Source: Haemonchus contortus (lineage: Eukaryota > Nematoda > Chromadorea > Rhabditida > Trichostrongylidae). Taken from it: a stretch of 64,000 nucleotides of DNA. The DNA lies in the NCBI GenBank assembly GCA_000469685.2, contig LS997564.1:34552151-34616150 (forward strand). The letters are read 5' to 3'. Under the pieces are notes generated by a model, which ran no database searches, was not told the origin of the DNA, and was given only the letters and a program-made list of their open reading frames with translations. Each line of letters starts with the position of its first letter. Position 1 is the first letter of the stretch. Shown piece by piece: positions 36,053 to 47,796 of the stretch. The position numbers and the translations under genes were made by a program.

Positions 36053-37109
36053 TTAGGTCATCTCATTAACTTTGCGCCTACATTCGAAGGAATGGTGAGG
36101 GAAGGAAAGATGTATGTGAAAGCTTGTAAAGTTGGGCCACTGCCCAATTTCGTCATCTTGGCTGCCGAAGAAAAACTTCAAAAATCAAAATGAAACAGGA
36201 ACGGTCAAAACCGACGCGGAATTTCGAAATGGACGTCATAAAAGGAGAAAATGCACCTCATTTTCGCACTATGAGTTGAATGAACATTCTTAAGGCACGG
36301 CGTTCTCTAGGCGTAATGTCGAAAACTGGGTACTGATGTCCAAGGAAAGAAGAACAAACACAAGAAAAAGTCGAAGCGGTGCCCACAATGTTCACTCTGC
36401 CCATGAAAAGCGGTAAATGAAATCAACCGTCAAATGGCGAAGCACAGAGACTGAACGAATGCCGAGTTCCTCCGCGATGACGGTATCTCTGCTGAAATGC
36501 CGAACTGTGTGAAAAGAAATGCAGACGACCAGGAAAAAATGTGTAAGAGTACCATAGATTCTTAAGGAAGAAGGAAGTGAAAGTCGAAGAGATGCCTACA
36601 GTAATAATCTTAAAACAGACGTAGGCTTTAGGCGAAAGATGGGTGAGCTGACACACTGTGCCCGAAAGTTGCAAGCGTTGCATTTGGATGAATGCAGATC
36701 AGGAGGCGCCGAGAATGGGATGCAGAGCTCTGTTCAAGATGGCATTCATCGTGGCTGAATCTTACGGAGTTTTGACGGTCCTGTTTCAAGAAATGACACC
36801 CACCAATCAGTGCTGGAGGGTGAGCTCGAACTGCTCCGCAGTTTTCCGAAGAAACGACAACGAAATCCGGATTAAACCGCTGTATTCGCCCGGTCTAGAA
36901 CCATGCTACGTGAATGTTTTGGTCAACTGAAGGCACGTGTAAGTAGTGAAAACCTCAACAAGTTGTCGGCCGCCGACCTGAACAAGCAGACCTGAACAGC
37001 ATCATATACGCACTTCTGTGCAAAGAGGATGGCTAAACGCTTCTTGGACGCTGGAGATGAGCCTAAAAACGATAGAGCCTATTCGACTGAAACAACCGAG
37101 ATGACCTAA
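36053..37109. mobile_element. Degenerate Tc1/mariner-superfamily element
   Basis: Terminal inverted repeats ttaggtcatctc (36053-36064) and gagatgacctaa (37098-37109) are exact 12-bp complements about 1.06 kb apart. The 5' one follows TA and continues into ttaactttgcgcc, which resembles mariner termini. Near the right end a frame reads IKPLYSPGLEP and, after a one-base frameshift, ECFGQLKARVSSENLNKLSA. This is recognisable as the SPDLNP...LK region that ends the catalytic domain of Tc1-like transposases. Upstream translation is broken by stops and shifts, so the element is a non-functional fossil. Confidence 0.75.
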
Positions 37110-38702
37110 TGGCACCCAAACAAAGCGATGGAGATTTTCTGGAAGCGATGGGTACGGTTCGGTACAACCCCAGCGCTTGTTTAGGCTTCTTTGGACATAA
37201 AATCACACATTGCCGTCTTCTTCCAAGCACCCATTACGTCCCTCATAACGCTAATTGACTACAGATTGTCCCATACACAATCACAGACATCGATTAATAC
37301 AGGCAGGAAACTGAATACTCGCTGCTTTCAGTCATATACATATTCCTCTGTCGTGCTTGAAGAATTGTCATTCCCCTTAATCTCTCAGACCACAATTGTT
37401 CAATTGTTTGTGGAGGCTGATTTCGATTCAAAGGCTCTAAACGTATGTTGAAAGAGAAGGGAATTGAAGAATGTCGATGTTTGTTTCAGAATTTGCGATT
37501 ACTGTCTGTTGAACTAATCAGGAATGAAGTAAGAATGTTGAACAAACAGCTTCATGGGCTGAACGATCTCGCCAACCTTTCCTTTCGCAAAATCATCAAC
37601 TCATTTTCAGCTCTGCGCTTTTCTAACGGTACGAAGAACGAGAATGTTGAGTTGAATGATATATGTATTTACTGTATATAGAACACTATGAATATGTTTC
37701 GCATTCCGAAAAAAAATCACCACTGAGTAGTTAATACTATAATTCCAAACTCTGAAATCGTACCTGTAATCTATATACCAAACTCCGTCCTTTCTGATAG
37801 CGTGTAAGAATGGAAGTGAGACCTATGCAGGTGGCTGCATCTTCAACCATAGAAAACTTGAACTGGTAGGAATCCGAACTCGAGAAGCAGCAGAATCTGG
37901 AACTCAGATGTGAAATGCAATACTGCGAGAAACGGGCATGAACGCCCGCAGTCAAGCATGGGTCAGGAGACCCCATCGCAATTCCCGCCTGAACAAGGTC
38001 GCCACGGTCCGCAGCGGTCTCTGCTAGTCATATTTCTTCACAGGACTCTTCACGTGTATTTTGTAAATTATGGAGTTCTGGAACTGTGTCGTCGTGTGCG
38101 TGCAGACCCAGTTCCAACGACATTACTGCGTTGGCGCACCATGTCCCATTCCTTATAATTTAAGGTCAACACCCTAGTCAATCGGGATTCGCCATAAGAT
38201 TCATACACATCTTTGAGTACATGAACTTTGCCCCAAACTTATCATATTGAAACACATATATCGTCTAAAGTCATGCGGTGACCGTGGAAAAGGTATGCGT
38301 GGTCGCATCCGTCGTTACGATTCTTCGGAATCGTCCATCATTCATATGGGACGATTCATATGTGAGCAATGGCTATAGACTATGGTTACGGCTGATCACG
38401 TCTTTTTTTGGTTGTTACGACGAGCCACGAGGTAGCTAGGGCTTTATTTATGAGCAATTGAATAGGAACGATTCGCAATAATGGTAGCTATCGGCAAGTG
38501 TATTATCCCCTACCACGATTGGTTCCTTCCTTACATATCAACGAAAAAACCGAGTTGAACACCTATCTTTGCCATTAACAGTTTCTTCTCCTTTTGACAA
38601 CAAAAAAAATGATTAATTCTGTTTTCGTTGCCGCAGAGCGTAACATATTTTGATTAATTGCTTATAATTACTGATATATTCCTACTATATATAACGCGCT
38701 AA

Positions 38703-38762
38703 GTGTGTCTGTTGGTTTGTCTGTGTGTTTGTGTGTGTGTGTGTGTGTGTGTAGTTGTGTGT
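38703..38762. repeat. TG-rich simple repeat
   Basis: Imperfect TCTG/TTTG units lead into an uninterrupted (TG)n run and end in agttgtgtg. Confidence 0.85.
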
Positions 38763-38763
38763 T

Positions 38764-39184
38764 TGACCGGAAATTCATAACTCCGGTCCCCGTCGACCTA
38801 GAGAGTTCAAATTTGGTAGGTGTAAGGGGGCCAGGATGGGAACACTAATGGCGGGTGGTGGGGCCGGACTCCGCCCACAGGGGGCGGGGTTTGTGCAAAA
38901 TAAATGTTTGAGCAGAAAGTCATAACTTCTGTCCCCGTCGACCTAGAGAGTTCAAATTTGGTAGGTGTAAGGGGGCCAGGATGGGAACACTAATGGCGGG
39001 TGGTGGGGCCGGACTCCGCCCACAGGGGGCGGGGTTTGTGCAAAATAAATGTTTGAGCAGAAAGTCATAACTTCTGTCCCCGTCGACCTAGAGAGTTCAA
39101 ATTTGGTAGGTGTAAGGGGGCCAGGATGGGAACACTAATGGCGGGTGGTGGGGCCGGACTCCGCCTACAGGGGGCGGGGTTTGT
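38764..39184 (+). repeat. 145-bp minisatellite (about three units)
   Basis: The landmark cgacctagagagttcaaat recurs at 38794, 38939 and 39084, exactly 145 bp apart. Each unit also contains cataactcc/cataacttc, ggtaggtgtaagggggcc and a GC-rich ggactccgcccacaggggg block. Copies are nearly identical. Confidence 0.95.
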
Positions 39185-40011
39185 GTGGAAAACTTAAACT
39201 TGGACCTAGAGCGTTCAAATTTGGTAGGAATACAGGCGGCAGGGTGGAAACACTTATGGTGGGTGGCAGGACCGGACTCCGCCCACAAGGGGCGGGGTTT
39301 GTGTGAAAAACTTAAACTTGGACCTAGAGCGTTCAAATTTGGTAGGAATACAGGCGGCAGGGTGGAAACACTTATGGTGGGTGGCGGGACCGGACTCCGC
39401 CCACAAGGGGCGGGGTTTGTGTGAAAACTTAAACTTGGACCTAGAGCGTTCAAATTTGGTAGGAATACAGGCGGCAGGGCGGAAACACTTATGGTGGGTG
39501 GCAGGACCGGACTCCGCCCACAAGGGGCGGGGTTTGTGGGAAAACTTAATCTTGGACCTAGAGCGTTCAAATTTGGTAGGAATACAGGCGGCAGGGTGGA
39601 AACACTTATGGTGGGTGGCGGGACCGGACTCCGCCCACAAGGGGCGGGGTTTGTGTGAAAACTTAAACTTGGACCTAGAGCGTTCAAATTTGGTAGGAAT
39701 ACAGGCGGCAGGGCGGAAACACTTATGGTGGGTGGCAGGACCGGACTCCGCCCACAAGGGGCGGGGTTTGTGGGAAAACTTAATCTTGGACCTAGAGCGT
39801 TCAAATTTGGTAGGAATACAGGCGGCAGGGCGGAAACACTTATGGTGGGTGGCAGGACCGGACTCCGCCCACAAGGGGCGGGGTTTGTGGGAAAACTTAA
39901 TCTTGGACCTAGAGCGTTCAAATTTGGTAGGAATACAGGCGGCAGGATTGAAACACTTATGATGGGTGGCAGGACCGGACTCTGCGCACAATGGGGGGGG
40001 GGGGGGGGGGG
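39185..40011 (+). repeat. 117-bp minisatellite (seven units) ending in a G-run
   Basis: The landmark acctagagcgttcaaattt recurs at 39204, 39322, 39439, 39556, 39673, 39790 and 39907 (spacing 118, then 117 bp). The units derive from the 145-bp type by loss of the cataactcc segment. Subtypes (cttaaacttgg versus cttaatcttgg) partly alternate, hinting at a 234-bp higher-order unit. The array ends in a run of 19 G (39993-40011), with diverged copies to about 40170. Confidence 0.95.
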
Positions 40012-40344
40012 TTGAGCGGAAAATCATAACTCCTCAAGGGTGCAGGGCTTATAGAGATATGTCAAAATGGACCTAGAGCGGTCAAACTTAGTAGGAATAC
40101 AGGAGGCAGGATAGGAACACTGATGATAGGTTGCAAGACCAAACTCCGCCCCAAAGGACTGGGCGTGAATAAATACTGTTAGTTCGGACCCAGACCGTTG
40201 AAGCTTGAAGGCACAAGGAGTTGGCTGGGAACATTGGTGGTAGCTAACATAGTAGACTCAGCCGCGATGAAGTGTATGAATACTTTTTTCTCTAAATAAT
40301 CGCCTTTGTGATATAATGCGATGTTCTATTCGGACACAGCGAAG

Positions 40345-40494
40345 ATGGCTTACAGAAAAAATCGCTCACAATTTGAAGCTAATAGTGAGGGTGTACAGCT
40401 TTCGAAGAAAAAGGAGAATCCGAAGTGTTATTTACGCATAGCAAATTTCTCACAGGAAGGGGGAGCGCCCGGCGTAGCCGGGCGAATCCATTAG
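40345..40494 (+). CDS. 49-codon frame at the 3' end of the composite element
   Basis: ATG 40345 to TAG 40492-40494, starting MAYRKNRSQFEANSEGVQLS and ending in GAPGVAGRIH, where the final codons are the first hairpin itself. It is rich in Lys, Asn and Ser and matches nothing I know. It may be chance or the remnant of a longer protein. Confidence 0.2.
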   Translation: MAYRKNRSQFEANSEGVQLSKKKENPKCYLRIANFSQEGGAPGVAGRIH

Positions 40495-40530
40495 AAGGAG
40501 GGAAGCCCGGCGTTAGCTGGGCGGCCCGAC
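40461..40530 (+). repeat. Twin GC-rich hairpins
   Basis: Two palindromic blocks, cgcccggcgtagccgggcg (40467-40483) and gcccggcgttagctgggc (40505-40522), are separated by an A-rich spacer. They stand out sharply from the AT-rich surroundings and lie just inside the right end of the composite element. Confidence 0.75.
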
Positions 40531-40543
40531 TGGTAATACTATA

Positions 40544-41479
40544 CGCTGGTAGGTGTTTGTCACACATAACATATCACGCGGAGTTGATCACATATCGCAA
40601 ACAAAAGCGCCTATCACCTTGTCCCACAGTTGAACATGGTCCCGATACCGCAACTAATGGCCAGGCGTGACGGCTCCCCTTGCCCGGCTGGTGGTGCATT
40701 AATCCGGTGAGTTTTAATCCCATGCGTAAACTTCTAGAGATTGACCCGACGTCGTTCCGATAAAGGGTCTGAACATAGCCAGAAAAGCTATTCAATGCAT
40801 TGCTCTCTCCCGGAAAAGAGATAACCATAAGTATAAACGAGAATTTGCGGTTAGCTCAAAGTAAACCGGTCATCGCTTCGACAGGTTTTAACGCGACAAA
40901 ACAATATTTACAGTTCCCAGAGCCTACTCGTACAACTTGTTCATTTTAATTTATCGTGTCAGAACAAGACAAACCAACATCTAAGCCTTGACTACAGGGT
41001 CGCTGGTTTAATTCGCAAACTATAAATCTTCCTTTAGACAGAAATAAGATAATGAATCCAGCTTCAAAACACATCTGATTGTGATATGCGTTTAAAAAAT
41101 ATCCCTGCATCTTTACTTTACTGTGTTGCTACGCTGGCATAATGTATTTTGCTTCGCGAAATGAAAAAGCGTGTAGCGAAGAAAATCACCTACTTCTCTA
41201 ATAAGCTTAGAGAATACCTTGACTCTCCTACAGCCCGCGCCGAGTACCGGTTTCTTTTCACAAAGGAGAACCTACTACATACTGATTGCGAGTAATGAGG
41301 ATCTATTGAATCTACTGACGATACTACGAACAATATTTTCCTACATTCGCATATAATGGGTACGGATAAGGTCAATTCAAAAAGAAATGGACAATAAAAG
41401 TTAGGGAGCTGCTGAAACCTAGGGAGAAAAAATAAACAGTGTTATTCAAAGAACGTAAAGAAATTGTGAAGGGATAATC
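40544..41479. other. Intergenic, nothing recognised
   Basis: AT-rich, with no coding motif or repeat family identified. Confidence 0.4.
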
Positions 41480-41745
41480 GCAAGTGGAGCACTACCATAT
41501 GTAAATGGACACGGGTTCGGATCTCGATACTTATTTGTCTAAGCCAAGCAAGTTTTCCATCCCTCCGAGGTAGGTCTAGTTGGTACTAGACTCTTCTGGG
41601 AGGATAAAAGTACCGACTTGTACATCGGGTGGCTACCACAAGTCATTCCAATACGCCACCAAGATTCTGACTTGAAGTCGAATTCAATGGGGGCGCATCC
41701 CTCAGTTGGGGTTGATTAACGCCAAAAGTCTTCGTCCTGGAAAGT
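41480..41745 (+). repeat. SINE-like element, longest copy
   Basis: Contains a box-B-like gggttcggatctc, then ttccatccctccgagg, gactcttctggg, a middle segment with ccgacttgtacatcggg (a small palindrome), and a 3' part gcgcatccctcagttggggt followed by tgattaacgcc. The first half matches 29440-29690 and the last part matches 50165-50260, both in opposite orientation. This links the fragments into one family about 260 bp long. Confidence 0.65.
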
Positions 41746-44700
41746 AATTGTTTGGACTCGTTTAGAGTGAGTTGAAAGTGGTAAATTGAGAATTATGGTG
41801 GGTCACACTTTAGAGAACTGAGCTTATTCAGTGAGGTGAGTGTGCTTCGGCAGTCTACGAAGAAGTGGATGAGTTGAAGAGTACTGTGGATCAACACGAT
41901 GTTCGTAACTACTTGATTACCGAAAACCCTAACCAAAAATCGGGAATGTGATCATGATGTAATGCCAGTGGAGCGAACTGAAACTCACATCCTGTTCGAA
42001 ACTCAACCACGCCGAAGCATGATAGCTGCTCTACATATTAGTGATTTCCATAGGGAACTCTGTGATCCTTTCTTCGGTCTTATACAGCACGTAATATCTT
42101 TTCCCTTCATATTCTAGGGAAAATCCCTCTCTGAAGTAAAGCAACTGCTCTCCTGAGATTTTCCAGGTTATCAAGCTCCTCGGTGAAAACTTGAAATGTT
42201 CCCAACGAATAAGGTCACTGCGCCAGATGTAATCGCCTTTGCATTCTCGATTCTTGAAAGACCGCCCTCAGCGGTCCCACCCCACCGCCAACGTTTTCAG
42301 CCAGTGGCTGAAACGTGTTCGTCCCGGTGGCGTTAGCTTTCGTTCAAGGAAAGCAGCTTCGCCATTCAAAATAATCGACCTTTCAAATCGATACTCGTCA
42401 GCTATTCTGCTATCGATTAGCCATGACGATCGATACATCGGTTATTGATGCGATATTTCTACCATTGGAATTCCAATCAGGTATATTCCAAAAGGACCAC
42501 ATAGCAACTTCGATGGCCAATCAGACGGCAACCATCGACTCAGTCAGGTGAGAATAACTTGTCATCTTTATTTACTTTTGTATCGATTTTTCTTTTGTGT
42601 AGCTGCTTTATTTGAGAACTTCCCCTTCAGATAGTCGTGAAATACCGGTTGCCGCTAATTTTTTGTAAGACTCTTTCGTGATGAAGTTCGCTACGACTTT
42701 GTTTTTAGCCCGAAACATCTGATATACATCATAATTATTTTTATTGATCACCAGCTTTTGACAAACGGGCTATGCGCTGCTAACATCGTACGGTTGGAGA
42801 ATAAGCCACTCCGGTTGAGTTTTTGTGCAGTGTCACATGAATGGCGTCAGGCTCGATCGAGAAACTTGAAATCTATTCAAAACCCACAAGGCACTGGATG
42901 TCTAGAAACGCATTGCACTGCCTCAATGTATCTATAAGGCAAGGAATACGAAAGGGAGCCCCGTATAAGGAATAACCAAAACGTAGCATTAAATTCTCAG
43001 TAGTGAAGTATCTTAATAACCCATTGCTTCACAATTCAAGAGACTTTTCTAATCTATTTGCTTAGCGTAGAGAAAAAGCGGGTGAAACTAAAAGTTTATA
43101 GATTTTTCCTATGGGCATGATGAAGACAGGGTGCGCCAAGTACAGGTTTCCTCCACATCAGCAAACTTGCTGCTGTGTAGTTGAAAAGGTGTTTATGGAT
43201 TCCGGTAAAGGCACGAACACAATCTCTTTAACTTCATTTTTTGTGGACAGGGAGAAATGAAATTACTTTTTCTTGCCCTTCAAAAATGGGGTTGATGAGA
43301 TGTTGAAAGATAATTGTGGATGGTGGCAAAAACTAGGCAAGGGCTTGAATCCAGTTGGCGAAGAAAGAGTAAGAAAAAAAATCTACGGATTGTCACTAAC
43401 TCTTTCTTTTATTGCATTAGTTAACTGACAAAGAAAGGGATAGTTTACCTATCGTGAGCAGAATCGTGTGTGTGGAAAATATGTACCTAGCGTAGAAGCC
43501 GCTATTTCACGTCTCTCGGAGACGGTAGCGAAAAAATCTTTTGAAGTTGCGAAAAAAACCGGCCTATCGAAGGGAAAATGTGAGAATGAAGAGACGCAAA
43601 AACAAAAAGTCACAAAGTGAGGAACATAAAAAGAAAAATGAACGCAAATGGTTACTCCAGTGTGATCAGTATATGAGGTAGTTATGAACCACACAAAATC
43701 GATATGGGTGAGAGCATTCATGGGACCATTCGGTGAATTCGGCATAAGTTCGGAGAAAATTAGCCAATAGAAGCTAATATATTCAGAAACTCTTCAAACC
43801 CTATTCGAATTTCATTTTTTCGGAGTCCCATCGGATATGTAAAAAGTTCAAGTTCGATTATTTACTCCCGTGGCACCAGCAGGAACATATATGGGACCAG
43901 GGTCCAGTTCCAATGCAAAAAACCGCCTATTCTGGCTGTCGCCTTTTTACAACTTTAATCTGCGGCCAAAATCTGGAAGTTCCTCGTTGAATGCACCATG
44001 GATATACATAGATCCTTTCTGCAGTCTACCAGTATTGAACCTTGAGCCTAGCTTTGCTACTTCGTCATCCTCTTCTCTTTTCCCATATAACACCTTTTCA
44101 CTTCGCTTTTCGATCCAGGATCTCCTTTTTTCGATCCATCCGGCATCCTCTTTACACTCTCCTCTCATGAGGAACTTAATGAAAGTATTTTTCTTGCGAG
44201 TTGGTTTTTCCTTACACTTCGTGTTAACGAATAAATTGCGCCTCAATTTTGATTGAGTACAACTGGGCTATTAAAATGCATGCAATTCCTGCCAGAACGA
44301 CTGTTTTCGCCAACATAGGTTGCTACAGTTCCACAGAGGCAACCTTCGAAGACTAACTGAAGGGATAAACGAGTACAAAAAGCATTAAGACACACAAGAC
44401 AACTTGAAAGATTTAAAGAATATAGTCAACAAACAATCTATTAAAAACTACTGAAAAAAGTAAAATGGCTGGCACGGAAATTTTATGTCCTCTGTATGAT
44501 CGAACCGGTTGCCTAATTCAATCAGTTTACCAACTTTACTGAGTTCTCATGCTCTACCAAGGGTCTGGCATGAACTCGTTCTCATGTCTGAGGGATGTGA
44601 AAGGTGGTGAGATTTCCTTGTTCTCAAATTAGTTTAGTAATTTACACAAACAACTGGTTAGCAAAAGTTAAGCATTTGAAAAGATGATGTTTTTCTACGC

Positions 44701-47700
44701 AATGACATTTTTAGAAGCCTGATCGCGTGGATGTGGGTGAATGTCAGCTGCCTGAATCCTAAAAAAGTTCCTATTCTCATCCATGAAACAGGGATTTAAT
44801 GGTAACACCAGTGTAATTCTGCTACCAAGAACCGAGCTCCAGCAACTCAAGTTATGTTTTACAAGTTTTCTTCACCATTGGATAGAGCGGTGAATCGATC
44901 ACCTCTACTCGAACTCTCTGAAGTGCGCTATGCATCCGACTTACATAGGAATTGCAATTAGACAATCACCCCTTGAGTGATGAACGAGGATTCTTCATTA
45001 GGATGGTGCTTTATTTCCGAAGCAATTGAGAACTATGAGCAACATGTTTCATTGGAATGTAGTTCCACAACCGACAATTGCGCTATAACGCCTACAGGTT
45101 TAGCCAGCTGTTCGCTCAGCAGCTATTTCTCTCAACATCTCGAAAACCAACTTTTAAAAGCTTAGATTCGTGATTTTCTCAGAACTACTGCCTCTTCTTA
45201 CTGCATTTTCGCATTTCATTCTTATGGCGATACATTTCCGCCTAATTTAATTCTCTGTATTCCACGGCTGTCATTCATTTAGTGATTAATCGAACAATTG
45301 CACGAAGCACCACCACGCAGCAACCGGTTCGTTCGACATCGGCGCTTGGGGAAAATTATGAACTTTGTACCAATTGATGCCAGTCTTTCTAATAACATCT
45401 CAGTAAAAGTGCTAAAAGGACTGGGAGAATCGGAAGTGCCCCGCACAAGGTTACACTTACAAAATTAGCATGTCCTGTAGTCAGAATATAACTAACTACC
45501 TAATCGCTCAGGATCAAAATGGGAACGATTACAAAGAGTCTTGGCCATCAATATATATCTAACTTATTGCGGTAAACCGAACAAAATAATATAAATATTG
45601 GGGTTGCAATCGAATCAATATAGTAATTCTGCAGGCACTACTCCCTAACAAAGGTGATGAGTTCCTACCACTATATGAAACATTCCAGCTCTCTTCATCA
45701 CTCATTAAATACGATTCATTAGGCCATTCATTTCCCTGCTTACAACAATGTGCCTTCTACACAGGGGGGGGGGGGTGTGGAAATAATCTCCTTCATCCCA
45801 TCCTAACTCTATCCAACAGTAAGCCAAATGAAAACTTGTGGAAGAAAGTTCTCATCTTCAACTGATCAATTCACGTTTGACGCGTTATCTTTTATTTATT
45901 TTTGAGAAAAAATGATGTTATATTTTATGCGCTCTATCCCGAAAAAGCGCTTGCAACCAACTATGAGCCCCTCGACTGAGCTACTTGCAAAAAGCTGTGT
46001 ATATCTACTCACTCTTTTCTACTACCGTTCAAATGAAGGATCTAGCATAAGTGCCAACGTTGTTGAAAATACGTTTCGAACAGCTACTGTCGTACCAAGG
46101 GGAAAGAACTGAATTATCGGGCTCTACTACTGTTCTTCTTTCGAACACCTGAAATAGCCCATACCTACGCATGAAAACATTTAGGCGCACGCTTGCAGCC
46201 ACCTAGTCATCATCTGCCCCTTTGAACGCCACACCAAGAGGGGGTGGGGAATGGAATAGGTTACACCTAGGAAGGCACAGAGAGAGAACTACCGGCACGA
46301 CCACGCGACGTCGCAACACGGCAGTACCTTGCCGTTGTGCGACATCACAACGAAGCTATGATTATATGTTTGTAGAGGGTTGAACTCGATCCGCTCATAT
46401 GTTTAACTAGTTGTCCCGCTACATCACGGTCGGTGCTCTCACCTACTGCTAACTGTATCTCCGCACGACATGCCGTTGAAGTCCGACGTCGGTCAAACGA
46501 GGTTTTTCGTTTACTATTTCCAATGCTACCGTTTCTTAGATATAAGAATGATCAGCGATCGTACGTCAAGTCTAGCGAAAAGTTAGGTCGCTTTTTTCTT
46601 AATATAACAAAATTCAAAACAGAATTCCTCGTCCTAATTTAGCGATTTCCGAATCCCAATGTTCAATTGGTTTGGCATCATAGACATCGTGATGCAACAC
46701 GTGGTTTGGCATTATCATGATGCAGAATTATGTCATTCCAGTTGAAGATCGCCAACCTGACGTGAACCAACCTTGGTTTAGTTAATGCTCCACGTCAATA
46801 TGTATACATTAAGCGATAAAAATAGAGCCGAACATATGCCAAACAAACTTATGTTTACATGCCGAAAATTGTTGTCATAGGGACGAATAGAAACTCCTGA
46901 TAATCCCAATATATGTATAGGTATTGATTGTCGAATATGGACTGCAAGGTTCGAATCTATTCAGAATCATTCACTTAATTCTGTTCTATCTAATGTGCAT
47001 ACGCATGCACGGTCGATCAGCTCCTGTGCAAACATCAGCGATCTTATTGAGCAGCGATCCCTGCCCCTGCAGAAATAACTTTCACATTAGCTCTTTGGAA
47101 ATCGAATCGAAGGGGGTCCAACTATTCTGAATTTCATTATTCATGCCCAGTTTTCCCTCCCACTTCTCAACTCTACTCATTCTCGTCACTCACCCCTGGG
47201 GCACCTCCGTTCGTTTCCATCTGTGAAAGAGCTTGTAGCTATACGAATAGAAAGCCAGCTACAACTGATTTGGTCTATGTACATATTGTGAGCGTGTAGA
47301 ACACTCTGTCAACAAACATGTTTCATTCAGCCGGAACTATTCAAGTCTCAGTCTCTTCCTGTTTTTCTTGTTCCTCCCATACATGCCCCTCACTTGATCG
47401 AGGATATAAGCGACCTACGAACCTTGCACCTCCTTGGAATCTGGAAGTCCCCAAGGCCTTACTTCTAATTTACGCTAAAAGATGGAACTTCTAGGGAAAA
47501 GGATCTAGCCATTGGGGGTTGGTTCTAGATTCTGAAAAAGTGTCAGATGAAAGGGCTGAGCAGTGCTCTGCAGCTCCTTGCCTTCTATGCTACCAGTCAA
47601 AGTGCGTATGGAGTGGAGTTGCTAGTTGTTTGTGTATTCGTCACCACACCCAAACAAAAATGGGAATTTTAGAAAGGCCCGACGCATTGAGCTAATCATT

Positions 47701-47796
47701 CCTAGTACTTGGGCAGACCTGCTTGAGGCTATTCAATGTTGTAGTAGCAACTCTGAATATCAGAGGCATGGTTTCAATACAAATTTCTATGGAAAT
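41746..47796. other. Gene-poor stretch
   Basis: No gene is supported. The longest frames (43870-44256 on +, 43947-44246 on -) overlap each other and lack motifs. It contains a run of 12 G (45764-45775) and a hairpin, gtcgcaacacggca facing tgccgttgtgcgac, near 46310-46345. Confidence 0.4.

Larger units (their letters stand above)
38690..40536 (+). mobile_element. Composite repeat element flanked by TACTATA
   Basis: The segment lies between 7-bp direct repeats TACTATA (38683-38689 and 40537-40543), consistent with a target-site duplication, although the motif is AT-rich. From left to right: tataacgcgctaagtg; a TG/TCTG-rich tract; 145-bp repeats; 117-bp repeats; a G-run; decayed repeat copies; a unique region of about 250 bp with a 49-codon frame; and two GC-rich hairpins built on gcccggcgtagccgggc before gactggtaa at the 3' end. 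No transposase is encoded, so it would be non-autonomous. The class is undetermined; a Helitron/Helentron-like origin is a guess based on the subterminal hairpin. Confidence 0.5.

Noticed and set aside
38764..40011. CRISPR-like array
   Set aside because: Units are near-identical over their full length with no variable spacers, and the genome is a nematode's. It is a minisatellite.
39097..40027. Long open frames (219-274 codons) on both strands
   Set aside because: They are products of the 117-bp tandem repeat, whose length is a multiple of three. All have the same 39-residue period and no non-repeat domain.
43870..44256. 128-codon plus-strand frame overlapping a 99-codon minus frame
   Set aside because: Ser/Phe/Leu-rich from a pyrimidine-rich tract. 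The two frames mirror each other and neither has motifs.
46935..46960. Box-B-like ggttcgaatct suggesting a tRNA
   Set aside because: No box A at the right distance and no cloverleaf could be drawn around it.
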